From a virus, in the IMG/VR virus record IMGVR_UViG_3300017788_000003, positions 1 through 39,358 of that record: a DNA stretch of 39,358 bases, one strand, 5' to 3'. The translations under genes were made by a program, and so were the position numbers. The notes under the pieces are model-generated. The model was not told the DNA's origin, did no database searches, and saw only the letters and a program-made list of their open reading frames with translations. Below are positions 30,401 to 38,817 of this stretch, piece after piece (position 1 is the stretch's first letter; the number at the start of each line of letters is the position of its first letter).

Positions 30401-33400
30401 CGCCGACCTTGCCAATCGCATTGTCGGGTCCAAAGCCGCCCCTGCCCCTGCCCCTGCCGCCGTTGCCGCAGAGCCTGCTCCCGTCCCTGCCCCTGCCGCT
30501 GTCGCGGCCCAGGTGGAGATCCCCGTCGACGTGCAGACCCCTGTACCCGACCAGGCCTGGGCTGAGCAGTTTGCCAATCAGATCGCCGTCAACCGGGCGC
30601 AGCTGGCCTCAGGTGATCTGACCATGGACGACCTGCTGGTGAACAACGTCCAGAAGCTCGAGTCGCCCTCTGGCCGTCAGTACCAGCCCATCCAGCCCCA
30701 GGCGATGGTGGAGGCCTACAGGGCCCACAGCGACCTGGTGAGTCGTCCTGATGCCACTGGTATCCCCGTGATGTCGGACGAGCAAATCACCGCCGACACA
30801 GCTGAGTGGCTGGGCAAGAACAACTACAGCAGCCAGGCCGTTCTTGAGAACCTGAAGCGCCTGAGCGGGCCCCTGTCGGCCTACCGGGAAAACCTGGTGG
30901 CCCTTCGCTCTGCTGCCCTGTACCTGGATCACACCAACCTGCAGGCAGGTGTTGCAGCCAACCGCTGGTTGAACGGCCAGATGGATGAAGTTGCCGACAT
31001 GGGCAAGCTCACCGCAGAACTGGTGACTGCAGCTGCTCAGCAAGACCGGGCCAATCGTGCCTTTGAGTCCGTCACCCGCCCCCTGGGTCAACTGCTGCGC
31101 AGCACCCAGGTGCCGCGGCCTGAGCCCGGCTCTATTCCTTTTGACGACGCTGCTCCGGTCAAGAACATCGCCAGCGACTTTGAGAAGGAACTGGTGAAGG
31201 ATCAGGACGCCCTGGTGGCTGAAACCATTGGCGAGCGGATCAGCCCTGATGCCAAAGAGGCCATCGTCACCGGCAACTACAACAACCCGAAGGTGATCGA
31301 GGAGTTCAACGCTTTGGCTCTGAACATGGCCCAGAGCGCCGTGACCCCTGGCTTCTCGCAAGGCTTCTGGAGGAAGTTCAACGAGTCGATAAACCTTGGC
31401 ACCCAAGGCTTGATGATGTACCGCTCCAGCCAGCTGCTGTCGTCTGGCATCACCTTCTGGGGCAACGTCATCAACAGCGCCCTGCGCACCGTGGAGATGC
31501 CGTTCACCCAGGCCATGGGAGCCCTGGTGACTGGCAACCCGGCTCGAGCCAGCCGGTCGCTGATGATCTACGGCCAGTACGTGAGCAACCTGGCCAACGC
31601 CTTCCGCATGGGTGTGGAGTCGTTCAAGGTGGGCCGTGGTCTATTCGATCTAGACCGCTCCCAAGTGGACTTCCTGGACCGCCTGGCTGCTCAAGACGCC
31701 CAGGGTGAGCTGCTGGCCACTGCCCAGAAAGGCGAATGGAGCATGAACACCGTCCCCTGGCTTGCAGTGCAGGACAAGAGCAACTGGGCCATGGCGCAAA
31801 AGCGCCTGTGGCAGGGCCTCAACCTCTCCAGCCGCCTGCAGGTATCAGCTGACTCTGCCTTCAAGACCTTGGTCGGCCAGTCGTTTGAGTACGTGCGCAA
31901 CCTGCAGCCTGGCCTTGATAACGCCGTGCGCCTGGGGATGGACGGCAACAGCAAGGAAGCCTGGAAGTTTGCTACGGACTACGCCCAGGCTGCTGTCGAC
32001 CGTCGCCTCAAGGACGTCGTGATTGACGGCAAAAACATCCTCGATGCAGTGATGGATAGCCCCTACGCGCTAACGGCCACCCGTTGGGCCACGTTCACCG
32101 ACGACTTGTGGGCTTCGATGGAGACCAGGACCATGCAGCGCGGCATGGAGATGGCTGAGGCCAAAGGGCTCAAGGGCGATGAGGCCAAGACCTTTGCCCA
32201 GGACTACGTGGACAAAGGCACCAATGTGATGGGCATGCGAATGGACGACATTCCGTTCTTCGCACGTACCTTCAGCCTGATGCCACGCATCTGGCAGATG
32301 GGCCTGGATTCACCCCTGGGTCCCTTGTTTGCCCTGGTGCAGCCCTTTAACCGCACCCCTGGCGACATCGTGAAGTCAGTGGCTCGCAAGACCCCTCTGG
32401 CTCCCCTGGTTGATACCTGGTGGCGGGATGTGTTCTCTGAGGACGCTATGACCCGTGACCGGGCTTTTGGTGACATTGCGACGGGGGCCGCGGCGATCAG
32501 CCTGGCCAGCATTGCCATGACCCACGGCAACATCGAGTTCACCGGTGGTGGCCCACAGAACCCTGATGCCCGTCGCAAATGGGTGGATCAGGAAGGCAAG
32601 CAGCCCTACTCCATGCGGTTCAAGGTCGGCACCGACGAAAACGGCAACCCGGTGTACACCGACTGGATCAGTATGCGGGCCCTGGACCCCTATGCGTCGC
32701 TGTTTGGCGGGCTGGCTGACTACCACGAGCTGGCCAACAAGGTCAGTGTGGAAGCCCGGGAACGCCTGGGTTCCGCCCTGGTGCTTGACCTGGTGACAGC
32801 AGTAGCCACCGGCCAGCTGCAGAAGTCCTACTACCAGGGCTTCACCGAGCTGTATGACATGGCCATGGGGCTGGGTGAGACCGACATTGGCCCCAACCGC
32901 CGTCACCCCACTGCTCGCTACATCGAACGACTGGTGGCCAGCTTCCTGCCGTACAGCAGCGCACTGCGGGCCGGTCGTCGTATTGATGACCGCACTGCCC
33001 GGGAGGTGCCTGCCAGCAACAACCCCAACCTGGCCATGCGTTTGTTTGAGGAAACCGCGGGTGAGATCAAGAACATGATCCCGGGGTGGTCGACGTCCCT
33101 GCCTCCCAAGCGCAACTGGATCACCGGTGACCCCGTTACTCTCTCCGGTGTCTGGGGTGATCAGTTCCTACCGCCTGAGTCGCCATGGTTGTCGACCTTG
33201 ATGCAGTTCAACCCTGCCGCGCCGTTCCAGCTGAAGGGTGAACCGGGTGAGATGGTACTGCGTGAAATGGGGCAACTGACTGGCCGCGGCGCTGGCTTTG
33301 TCGGCCCTCGCGCTACGGACTTCACCGACGGCGGCAAGATCAAGGACAATCGCTTGAGCGCCTACGAGTACGAGCAGTACGTGCTGGCGATCAGCCGCAC

Positions 33401-33701
33401 CCCTGATCAATTTGGCCGCACCCTTCTGCAAGCCCTCGAGGAGGAGATCAACAGCGATCTGTACCAGCAGAACCCGCAGGAGCAACCCAGCGAGCAGGTC
33501 GTCAGCCTGCGAGCTGCAGCGTTGAACCAGGTGATTGTCAAGTACTTGCAGCTGGGTCGTGAAACCTTCCTGGCCAGCCCGTCTGGCAAGCGCCTGACAG
33601 ACAACAAGGACTGGGCCGAGGGTGCTAACCGTGACGTGCAGTTCCGGCTTAAATACGGCCAGGCGATTGATCCCAAGGCCTTCATTGAGAGCTTGCGCTG
33701 A
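27474..33701 (+). CDS. Giant internal core protein (gp16-like) with ParB-like and ADP-ribosyltransferase-like domains
   Basis: A 2,075-residue protein in the gp16 position (T7: 1,318), 3 bases after gp15. Residues 407 to about 610 look like a ParB/sulfiredoxin-type domain (YVVNGHNRLRLAK at about 469-481, then ENTPEEA-like and helical regions). After an Ala/Pro linker, residues 838-985 resemble an ADP-ribosyltransferase-like domain of polyvalent proteins: SHGTS (His845), GEGVYMTP (Tyr877) and TEIVIYN (Glu971), i.e. an H-Y-E-type triad, with GYDGIQY before the Glu. Another Ala/Pro linker follows, then a long helical C terminus (about 1,020-2,075). Such proteins enter the cell with the DNA, so the domains may act on host proteins at the onset of infection. 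Domain names are by eye. Confidence 0.85.
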   Translation: MPFQTIKDPQTGEQRQVYVAPQGMGNQSSPAPKRAAQPAGDSGNSNPLAAIVNAVPGLQQALGNAVMTSPLGLAFSGMQSGAQAIGAGAQEYVRTGDLGKAGAKVQQTVTKSLKAPTPGATIARIGYNAGRNALQELSDVATADVPAALGFKVKPTSAAMPDAPFLGIAPALPKLKSTGPAEDLATGIAQTALEWIPAARAVGLVGKGLSMVPGAARVAQAAVGATGAYKTAKAAQIAKLAPSLQKPAAIATRAAEAVAGNVLGKNAATGMTVDLVGFDQHGGRLYDLVDNLTEQVTGTPLEVPVLNYLKSNPGDVGMQGRLKNAVEGLFVGSTVDFLMRAFRAGKYVSRLRTATPEEVPAAAAAAKSATEDLQREVVKQANTVPERPVTAPAAAPAQPIPDMQAPAYREVAEVDPKTIIADPQRFQFKEAGRLTKTGASGSLAESSGYNPELAGIISVWRDPANGVSYVVNGHNRLRLAKNDGTSKVLVRYLQANTPEEARAIGALQNIAEGQGTPVDAAKFMRDTGKNAEDMAAQGINMSGPVIAKAVPLTNLPQNLFDRATTGQLELSKAVALGSEKLDPQIINDVAAEAGKRKWSADKITQAMQEAKFAQTESKGDDLLSLLGAEWASKTSNFNQLLDVRTEAFRALREEMVALTSAAREGRKGILEAAGNQIDVAASQAARNQAAQGVEVFNRVTGYKGPVRDLLNELASQVGGKQTAKTLVAENLDRLRAAIDAEINGPALPLEQAPVAQAAPAPTTAAAAPVPATAVDNGVDNAAPVAGPSAAEIADLDRTLAQARADLTPEQRVVLRDQVLADRYGAPAAAATPERPLVKAGVELSHGTSEAGRKGILTEGFRTSEYEKSGTVAGEGVYMTPSGRYAKEYGQKTVSGSLPEDARVLDWTGGNQTLADLADEIGIPGPRKLNKPAGEIELDRAEQQALKQWALDNGYDGIQYRTNFTPGGKATEIVIYNADLANRIVGSKAAPAPAPAAVAAEPAPVPAPAAVAAQVEIPVDVQTPVPDQAWAEQFANQIAVNRAQLASGDLTMDDLLVNNVQKLESPSGRQYQPIQPQAMVEAYRAHSDLVSRPDATGIPVMSDEQITADTAEWLGKNNYSSQAVLENLKRLSGPLSAYRENLVALRSAALYLDHTNLQAGVAANRWLNGQMDEVADMGKLTAELVTAAAQQDRANRAFESVTRPLGQLLRSTQVPRPEPGSIPFDDAAPVKNIASDFEKELVKDQDALVAETIGERISPDAKEAIVTGNYNNPKVIEEFNALALNMAQSAVTPGFSQGFWRKFNESINLGTQGLMMYRSSQLLSSGITFWGNVINSALRTVEMPFTQAMGALVTGNPARASRSLMIYGQYVSNLANAFRMGVESFKVGRGLFDLDRSQVDFLDRLAAQDAQGELLATAQKGEWSMNTVPWLAVQDKSNWAMAQKRLWQGLNLSSRLQVSADSAFKTLVGQSFEYVRNLQPGLDNAVRLGMDGNSKEAWKFATDYAQAAVDRRLKDVVIDGKNILDAVMDSPYALTATRWATFTDDLWASMETRTMQRGMEMAEAKGLKGDEAKTFAQDYVDKGTNVMGMRMDDIPFFARTFSLMPRIWQMGLDSPLGPLFALVQPFNRTPGDIVKSVARKTPLAPLVDTWWRDVFSEDAMTRDRAFGDIATGAAAISLASIAMTHGNIEFTGGGPQNPDARRKWVDQEGKQPYSMRFKVGTDENGNPVYTDWISMRALDPYASLFGGLADYHELANKVSVEARERLGSALVLDLVTAVATGQLQKSYYQGFTELYDMAMGLGETDIGPNRRHPTARYIERLVASFLPYSSALRAGRRIDDRTAREVPASNNPNLAMRLFEETAGEIKNMIPGWSTSLPPKRNWITGDPVTLSGVWGDQFLPPESPWLSTLMQFNPAAPFQLKGEPGEMVLREMGQLTGRGAGFVGPRATDFTDGGKIKDNRLSAYEYEQYVLAISRTPDQFGRTLLQALEEEINSDLYQQNPQEQPSEQVVSLRAAALNQVIVKYLQLGRETFLASPSGKRLTDNKDWAEGANRDVQFRLKYGQAIDPKAFIESLR

Positions 33702-35833
33702 TGGCTTACTCCTTTGTCACTTACACCGGTAACGGCGCCACGACGCAGTTCGCGGTGCCGTTCGGGTACATCCGAAGGGAGCACATCCAGGTCTCTTTGA
33801 ACGGGACGGTCACCACGGCCTTCACCTGGGTCAACGACGGCACCATCCAGATGAACACCGCCCCCGCCAATGCGGTGGTGGTAAAAGTTCTGCGGATCAC
33901 TCCGGTCAGTGCGTCGCTGGTTGATTTCACCGATGGCAGCACACCGGTTGCCAAGGATTTCGATACGGCCAACACGCAGAACCTGTACACCAACCAGGAA
34001 CTGCGGGACATCTCGGACAGCACTGACGCCCTGTCGACTCAGGCGCTGACGACCGCCAACACTGCGCTCAGCAACTCAAGCACAGCCATCAGTACCGCCA
34101 ATGGCGCGGTGACCACGGCAAACGCGGCCTCCACTGCGGCCAGCAACGCCGTCAGCACGGCCAATACGGCCAATGCCAACGCATCAGCTGCAGTCAGTAC
34201 GGCCAATGCTGCATCGACAGCAGCTGGCAATGCGGTGACAACAGCCAACACTGCATCTGCCGCGGCAATCAATGCCGTCAACGCATCCAGCGCGGCCACG
34301 ACTACAGCCAACGCTGCAGCCAGTGATGCAGCAACTGCAATCAGCACCGCCAATACGGCGCTGACAACGGCCAATAGCGCCACCGCCACGGCAAACTCGG
34401 CTTCCACTGCCGCCAGCAATGCCGTCAGCACGGCCAACACTGCTGCCTCAAACGCTTCCGCTGCAGTTACAACTGCAAATACGGCGGCAACCAACGCTTC
34501 CGCTGCTGTCAGTACTGCAAATACAGCAAGCACCAACGCATCGGCTGCTGTTACCACGGCCAACGCCGCACAGGCTGATGCCACCAATGCAGTCAACACA
34601 GCTAACACCGCGGCCAGTAACGCCTCTACGGCCCTCAGTACTGCCAATGCGGCCACGGCTACAGCCAATACCGCCGCTAGCAACGCATCGACAGCACTGA
34701 GCACGGCCAATACGGCAGCCACTAACGCATCAGCCGCGGTCACGACGGCCAACACCGCAAACACCAAGGCGGACCAGGCGATTGCAGCGGTTGGCAGCTC
34801 CGTGCTGTATGAGCTGGTGGCCAATGTGGCTGCTATCCCGGGCTCGCCAGCCAACAACAAGGCGATTGAGGTCTACGACTCCACCGGGATTGAGGGCTTC
34901 ACCCCCCTAGCGGGACTGCCGGTCGGTTTTACCGGCAGCTCGGGCCTGTCAGCACGGATCATCTACAGCAGTGCTGGCAGCACCTGGAACTGGGTGCAGT
35001 ACTTCCCCAATGATCCAGAGACCCGCTACCTGAAGATCGCGGCAGCATCGAGCACTTACCTAACGACTGCCAATGCCAGCAGCACGTATGCACCGCTTGT
35101 TCACGGACATCCCTATGCCCCGCTCGCTAGCCCCACCTTTACGGGGACGCCTGCTGTGCCGACAGCAGCTGTTGACACCGACACCACTCAGGCCGCCAGC
35201 ACGGCCTATGTGATTGGGCAGGGCTATCTCAAGTCGGCGTCAGCGGCTTCGACCTATCAAACCATTGCTGGCATGTCGTCGTATTTGACGACGGCCAACG
35301 CTGCATCGACCTACGCGCCCATCAACAACCCGACATTCACCGGCGCCGCCACCACCCCTTCCGTCGTCTTGGATGCAGGCAGTGGCGTTTTGGGCCGCAT
35401 CGCCAGTGCCGGCCTGGTTGATTCGGTCACCAACGACGGCGTCGGCATCCGTGCGCAAGCCGACAGCGCACCGGTTCTGATTGGAACCATGGTCAGCAGT
35501 GCGGCCCATCCAATCGCAGGGTTCTTTACCACTGGCCTGATTCTGCGGAACTCAAAAGAGATCCGCTTCCTGGACGCCGATGCAAGCCACTACGTCGGAT
35601 TCAAGCCGCCTGCAGTGGTTACCACCAGCCAGGTGTGGCAGCTGCCTGCTGCGGACGGCACGAACGGCCAGGCGCTGACCACCGACGGCAGTGGGGTCCT
35701 TTCCTGGACAACCACGACCCCGGCAGATGGTTCCATCACCACAAGCAAGTTGGCAAATGGCGCTGTTACACCTGCCAAGCTAGACAGGGCCTACGCATCC
35801 GAAGCGTTCGCTTTCTTCTGCAGTGCCTTCTAA
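33701..35833 (+). CDS. Tail fibre protein (T7 gp17-like N terminus)
   Basis: A 710-residue protein. Residues 1-105 match the T7 gp17 N-terminal attachment domain (TGNGATTQFAVPFGYI, LYTNQELRDISD). Residues about 115-365 are a coiled coil of 14-residue repeats of the type AVSTANTAASNASA, almost only Ala, Thr, Ser, Asn and Val. After that come collar-like repeats (SPTFTGTP, NPTFTGAA, ANASSTYAP) and a beta-rich receptor-binding end. The start overlaps the gp16 stop by one base. Receptor specificity cannot be read from the sequence. Confidence 0.93.
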   Translation: MAYSFVTYTGNGATTQFAVPFGYIRREHIQVSLNGTVTTAFTWVNDGTIQMNTAPANAVVVKVLRITPVSASLVDFTDGSTPVAKDFDTANTQNLYTNQELRDISDSTDALSTQALTTANTALSNSSTAISTANGAVTTANAASTAASNAVSTANTANANASAAVSTANAASTAAGNAVTTANTASAAAINAVNASSAATTTANAAASDAATAISTANTALTTANSATATANSASTAASNAVSTANTAASNASAAVTTANTAATNASAAVSTANTASTNASAAVTTANAAQADATNAVNTANTAASNASTALSTANAATATANTAASNASTALSTANTAATNASAAVTTANTANTKADQAIAAVGSSVLYELVANVAAIPGSPANNKAIEVYDSTGIEGFTPLAGLPVGFTGSSGLSARIIYSSAGSTWNWVQYFPNDPETRYLKIAAASSTYLTTANASSTYAPLVHGHPYAPLASPTFTGTPAVPTAAVDTDTTQAASTAYVIGQGYLKSASAASTYQTIAGMSSYLTTANAASTYAPINNPTFTGAATTPSVVLDAGSGVLGRIASAGLVDSVTNDGVGIRAQADSAPVLIGTMVSSAAHPIAGFFTTGLILRNSKEIRFLDADASHYVGFKPPAVVTTSQVWQLPAADGTNGQALTTDGSGVLSWTTTTPADGSITTSKLANGAVTPAKLDRAYASEAFAFFCSAF
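34045..34790 (+). repeat. 42-bp imperfect tandem repeats in the tail-fibre gene
   Basis: Variants of the 14-codon unit AVSTANTAASNASA are repeated through this stretch, with single units degenerate or missing. Repeat-number change by recombination could lengthen or shorten the fibre shaft. The antisense strand is open over the whole stretch, an artefact of the repeat's codon bias. Confidence 0.9.
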
Positions 35834-35849
35834 CCACTGAAAACAAACC

Positions 35850-36161
35850 ATGGCAAGCGGCATCCTGGGGCAATCGGCCCCATCAGCAACCACCAACACT
35901 ACGGTCTACACCGTCCCGGCAGGCAAGACCGCTACCTTCACGGTAAGCATCTTGAACACTGGGTCCTCTGACATCACTGCACGGCTAGCGGTTGCTTCCA
36001 CGGGTTCGCCATCGCAAAGCGAATACCTGGAATACGAAGCAAGCATCCCGGCCAAGGGTGTACTTGAGCGGACAGGCATTGTTGCCGAAGCTGCCAGACT
36101 GGTTGTGGTGTACGTCAGTGCTGCCACGGCAGCTGTTTCTGTCTTTGGTTTTGAGGCCTGA
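35850..36161 (+). CDS. Small beta-rich tail-associated protein
   Basis: A 103-residue protein starting MASGILGQSAPSATTNTTVY, with alternating hydrophobic residues typical of a beta-sandwich (ATFTVSILNTGSSDI, RLVVVYVSAATAAVSVFGFE). Proteins of this type lie next to fibre genes in many cyanophages and are thought to be structural. It is 16 bases after the fibre stop and 2 bases before the next ATG, so it belongs to the tail-tip cassette. Confidence 0.8.
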   Translation: MASGILGQSAPSATTNTTVYTVPAGKTATFTVSILNTGSSDITARLAVASTGSPSQSEYLEYEASIPAKGVLERTGIVAEAARLVVVYVSAATAAVSVFGFEA

Positions 36162-36163
36162 TC

Positions 36164-37234
36164 ATGGGACGTTCTCTTTCTGCTGCTGCTGCATCCGGTG
36201 GTTCAAGCTCCAGCGGTATTCCTTATAGGTTTGACCGCAGGATTTACGTCAAGCCTGGCTCCTATACATTCACTGTTCCAACAGGTGTCACCAGCATTTT
36301 TGCCTTTGTCATGGGAGGTGGCGGCGCTGGCGCCACCTATTACTACGGCATGGGGGGTGGCGGCGGCGGTTATGCCCATGGGTACATCGCTGTTACGCCT
36401 GGGCAAACGATCGCTGTGACTATTGGCTCAGGTGGCGCCAGTCAAAGTAGCTCCGGCTCGGTTGCGCCTTCTGGCAGCACCAGCAGCCTTGGATCTTATT
36501 TAACTGCCACGGGCGGTAATGGGGGTCCTGGCGCCGGCTCTGGTGTTCCGGCCACAGGCGGCAGCGGCAGCACTTCAGGGGTGACGGGTGCATTTACGTC
36601 AACCGGCGGAAGCGGTGGGGGCGAAGGCATGGCCTATAGCAGTTCTGGTGGCGGTTCATCTGGCACTCCATTTGGCAATGGAAGTGCTGGCGGCACTGGT
36701 GCGGCCAGCGGTTCTTGCGGAGGTGGCGGCGGCTGGGGCGCAAGTCAAACAACTCTGTCTTCAGCAAGAGGCCAGAGCGGTGGGGGAGTAAAATCTCGTG
36801 GCAATTCAACAAGTACTGGATCGCCCACAAACGCTCCAGGCGGTGCGGGCTTTTTAGTTGATGGTGGCACGTCTAGCAGCCCCAACGGCAACACCTCTAA
36901 CTGGGCAACGGCCACTGTTGCCTGGTGGTTTCCCTGGGAAGGCGACGGCTCTGGCGGCCTGGGCCATGGCGGGCAGCTTCCCGCGCAAGGTGGCAATGGT
37001 GGCTTTGGTAGTGGCGGTGGCAGTGGCGTGAGTACAGGTAGTGGCGATGCCGGATTTGGCGGTGATGGTGGTTTTGGCGGCGGCGGCGGCGGCGTTGGGA
37101 ATAATGCCGCCATCTTCATTGGCGGTGATGTTGAGAAGGGGGGCAAGGGCGGAATTGGCGGCGGCGGTGGCGGCGCTTATCCATTTTCAAGGACAACCTC
37201 TGGCGGTCCTGGCTGTGTCTTTATCTACTGGTGA
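36164..37234 (+). CDS. Glycine-rich tail-tip protein, adhesin-like
   Basis: A 356-residue protein. Residues 25-60 form a beta stretch (FDRRIYVKPGSYTFTVPTGV) typical of glycine-rich tail domains; residues from about 50 to the end are dominated by Gly and Ser with runs such as GGGGAGATYYYGMGGGGGG; it finishes GCVFIYW. The pattern recalls the polyglycine-II sandwich of the T-even gp38 adhesin and related glycine-rich phage tail proteins. It is probably a receptor-recognition tip or fibre cap. Glycine-rich sequence is fast-evolving, so detailed homology is uncertain. Confidence 0.82.
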   Translation: MGRSLSAAAASGGSSSSGIPYRFDRRIYVKPGSYTFTVPTGVTSIFAFVMGGGGAGATYYYGMGGGGGGYAHGYIAVTPGQTIAVTIGSGGASQSSSGSVAPSGSTSSLGSYLTATGGNGGPGAGSGVPATGGSGSTSGVTGAFTSTGGSGGGEGMAYSSSGGGSSGTPFGNGSAGGTGAASGSCGGGGGWGASQTTLSSARGQSGGGVKSRGNSTSTGSPTNAPGGAGFLVDGGTSSSPNGNTSNWATATVAWWFPWEGDGSGGLGHGGQLPAQGGNGGFGSGGGSGVSTGSGDAGFGGDGGFGGGGGGVGNNAAIFIGGDVEKGGKGGIGGGGGGAYPFSRTTSGGPGCVFIYW

Positions 37235-37239
37235 TCACC

Positions 37240-37464
37240 ATGAAGTACGCACGCATCCAAGAAGCCCGGGTCATCGAGGTCTTCGTTGTTCCCCAGGGGT
37301 TCACCATCAACGACTGCTTTACCCCGGAGATCGTGGCTCAATTTGAGCCCTGCCCTGATGAGGTGGAGCAGAACTGGATCAAGCAAGAGGACGGCACGTT
37401 TGTTACTCCTCCTCCCCCGCCTGAGCCACCTGCTCCTCCTGCTCCTCCTGCTCCTGAGGGCTGA
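37240..37464 (+). CDS. Small tail-associated protein with proline tail
   Basis: A 74-residue protein from the ATG at 37240 (a GTG at 37231 is possible). It begins MKYARIQEARVIEVF and contains FTPEIVAQFEPCPDEVEQNW, a pattern found in many phage proteins encoded near tail fibres, and ends in a Pro/Ala-rich tail (PPPPPEPPAPPAPPAPEG). Its role is unknown; fibre assembly is possible from position. Its stop overlaps the next ATG. Confidence 0.78.
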   Translation: MKYARIQEARVIEVFVVPQGFTINDCFTPEIVAQFEPCPDEVEQNWIKQEDGTFVTPPPPPEPPAPPAPPAPEG

Positions 37465-37604
37465 TGGCAGTCAAGGCAAAGACTGGAGCCCTTGGGCGGA
37501 TCCAGCACAAGCCTGGGCCGCCCAAGAAGACCCGCCAAGGGCAAGGGCAGCACAGTTATGCGTCCCACGGACGCAAGAAACGGCGCGGCCAGGGCAAGGG
37601 CTAG
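37464..37604 (+). CDS. Small basic phage protein, cyanophage-type
   Basis: A 46-residue lysine/arginine-rich protein beginning MAVKAKTGALGRIQHKPGPP and ending KKRRGQGKG. The start MAVKAKTGALGRI...KPGPPKKTRQG is familiar from cyanophage genomes. It overlaps the previous stop by one base (TGATG). Charge suggests nucleic-acid binding or a virion DNA-associated role. Function unknown. Confidence 0.8.
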   Translation: MAVKAKTGALGRIQHKPGPPKKTRQGQGQHSYASHGRKKRRGQGKG

Positions 37605-37617
37605 TCACCATCGTTAC

Positions 37618-37644
37618 AGTCTGCGTGATGCCACCACGCAGACT
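37618..37644 (+). promoter_or_regulatory. Strong hairpin at the start of the metallophosphoesterase gene
   Basis: AGTCTGCGTG (37618-37627) pairs perfectly with CACGCAGACT (37635-37644) around a 7-base loop. The stem ends on the T of the TTG start codon chosen for the next gene. No T-run follows, so it is not a terminator; it could be an RNase processing site, as in T7 late mRNAs, or restrain translation. Confidence 0.55.
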
Positions 37645-38792
37645 TGGACTCACCCGAGCGGCTATTTACCTGCCGGCGGTTGCGGAACTGCAGGGCCAAG
37701 CTGTCGCTGCTGGATTTGGAGCGCGACAAAGACAGCGGGAGCCTGGTGTGCAAACCAGGCCGTTGCCCTAGCGCCAGGAACCACGACAGCGCCAGCCTGA
37801 TCAACTTGCAGGTCGAGCTGCGCAAGACACGGCAGGAAGTACGTGACCTGCAGTTGGAGAAGGAGCGGCTGCTGGGTCATGTCACCGGCCTGCAAGAACA
37901 GCTGACAACGGCGCTTGAGATCCGGGACATTGAGCCACGGGCCGAGATTGCCCACACAACAGCAGGGGGCCGCAGTGAAGCGGTGCCGATCTTGCTATGT
38001 ACGGACTGGCATTGCGGCGCTGTGGTGAAGCCAGAGACCGTTAACCACCTGAACGAATACAACGTCGACATCTTCCACGAACGGGCCGAAGCATTGTTCC
38101 GCAATGCCCTACGGGTGGTGAACATGCTCCGGTCTACCTGTGACGTGCGGCAAATGGTGGTGTTTCTTGGCGGTGATCTGATTGATAACTGGCTTCATCC
38201 TGAACAGATACAACTGCAGGAATTGAGCCCGACACAGCAGCTGATCGAATGTGAAAAGGCCGTAGTACAGGGCCTTGACTACCTGGTGCGCCATGGCGAC
38301 CTGGAGCGGATTGTTGTGCCGTGCTGCTATGGCAACCATGGCCGCACAACACTAAAGATGCAGGCCGATAACGCCCATGCAACCAGCTACGAATGGTTGA
38401 TGTACCAGAGCCTGCGTCGCCATTTCAGGCATCAGGACTCCATTGAATGGAGCATCAGCGACGGGAACGTGCTGTACCTGGACGTGTTGGGGCGGAAGCT
38501 GCGGTTCACTCATGGCGATGCCATCCGCTATGGCGGCGGCGTGGGGGGCATCTCAGTGCCGCTGCAGAAGTGGTTGTACCGCCAGGACGTAGGTATTCGT
38601 GCTGATCACACCTTCATGGGGCACTTCCACGCCTTGACTCACGGCCCAAATTGGACGGTCAACGGCTCCTTGATTGGCCCAACGGCCTATGGGTTAAAGC
38701 TGGGCTTTGCGCCGGAGAGGCCACAGCAGGGCATGCGGGTGATCGACAGCGAGCGTGGGTTCACCATCAACGCCCCGATACTGACGGATTGA
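37644..38792 (+). CDS. Calcineurin-like metallophosphoesterase with N-terminal coiled coil
   Basis: A 382-residue protein. The start is a TTG at 37644 (no ATG in the frame; an in-frame stop lies at 37626). Residues 1-50 contain a Cys-rich stretch (CRRLRNC, CKPGRC), and about 50-95 form a coiled coil. The phosphoesterase core is complete: DWH (Asp121, His123), GGDLID (Asp178, Asp181), GNHG (Asn241, His242), THGD (His300) and GHFH (His337, His339). It could be a nuclease or phosphatase acting on DNA or RNA. It lies in the late region where such genes occur in other cyanophages. Substrate unknown. Confidence 0.88.
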   Translation: MDSPERLFTCRRLRNCRAKLSLLDLERDKDSGSLVCKPGRCPSARNHDSASLINLQVELRKTRQEVRDLQLEKERLLGHVTGLQEQLTTALEIRDIEPRAEIAHTTAGGRSEAVPILLCTDWHCGAVVKPETVNHLNEYNVDIFHERAEALFRNALRVVNMLRSTCDVRQMVVFLGGDLIDNWLHPEQIQLQELSPTQQLIECEKAVVQGLDYLVRHGDLERIVVPCCYGNHGRTTLKMQADNAHATSYEWLMYQSLRRHFRHQDSIEWSISDGNVLYLDVLGRKLRFTHGDAIRYGGGVGGISVPLQKWLYRQDVGIRADHTFMGHFHALTHGPNWTVNGSLIGPTAYGLKLGFAPERPQQGMRVIDSERGFTINAPILTD

Positions 38793-38817
38793 CAATTTGA
38801 CCGTTACGCTGCCAGCG

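Noticed and set aside
34039-34860. 273-residue minus-strand ORF opposite the tail-fibre repeats
   Set aside because: It mirrors the 42-bp repeats of the fibre gene; its Ala/Val/Leu-only composition comes from codon bias, not from selection.
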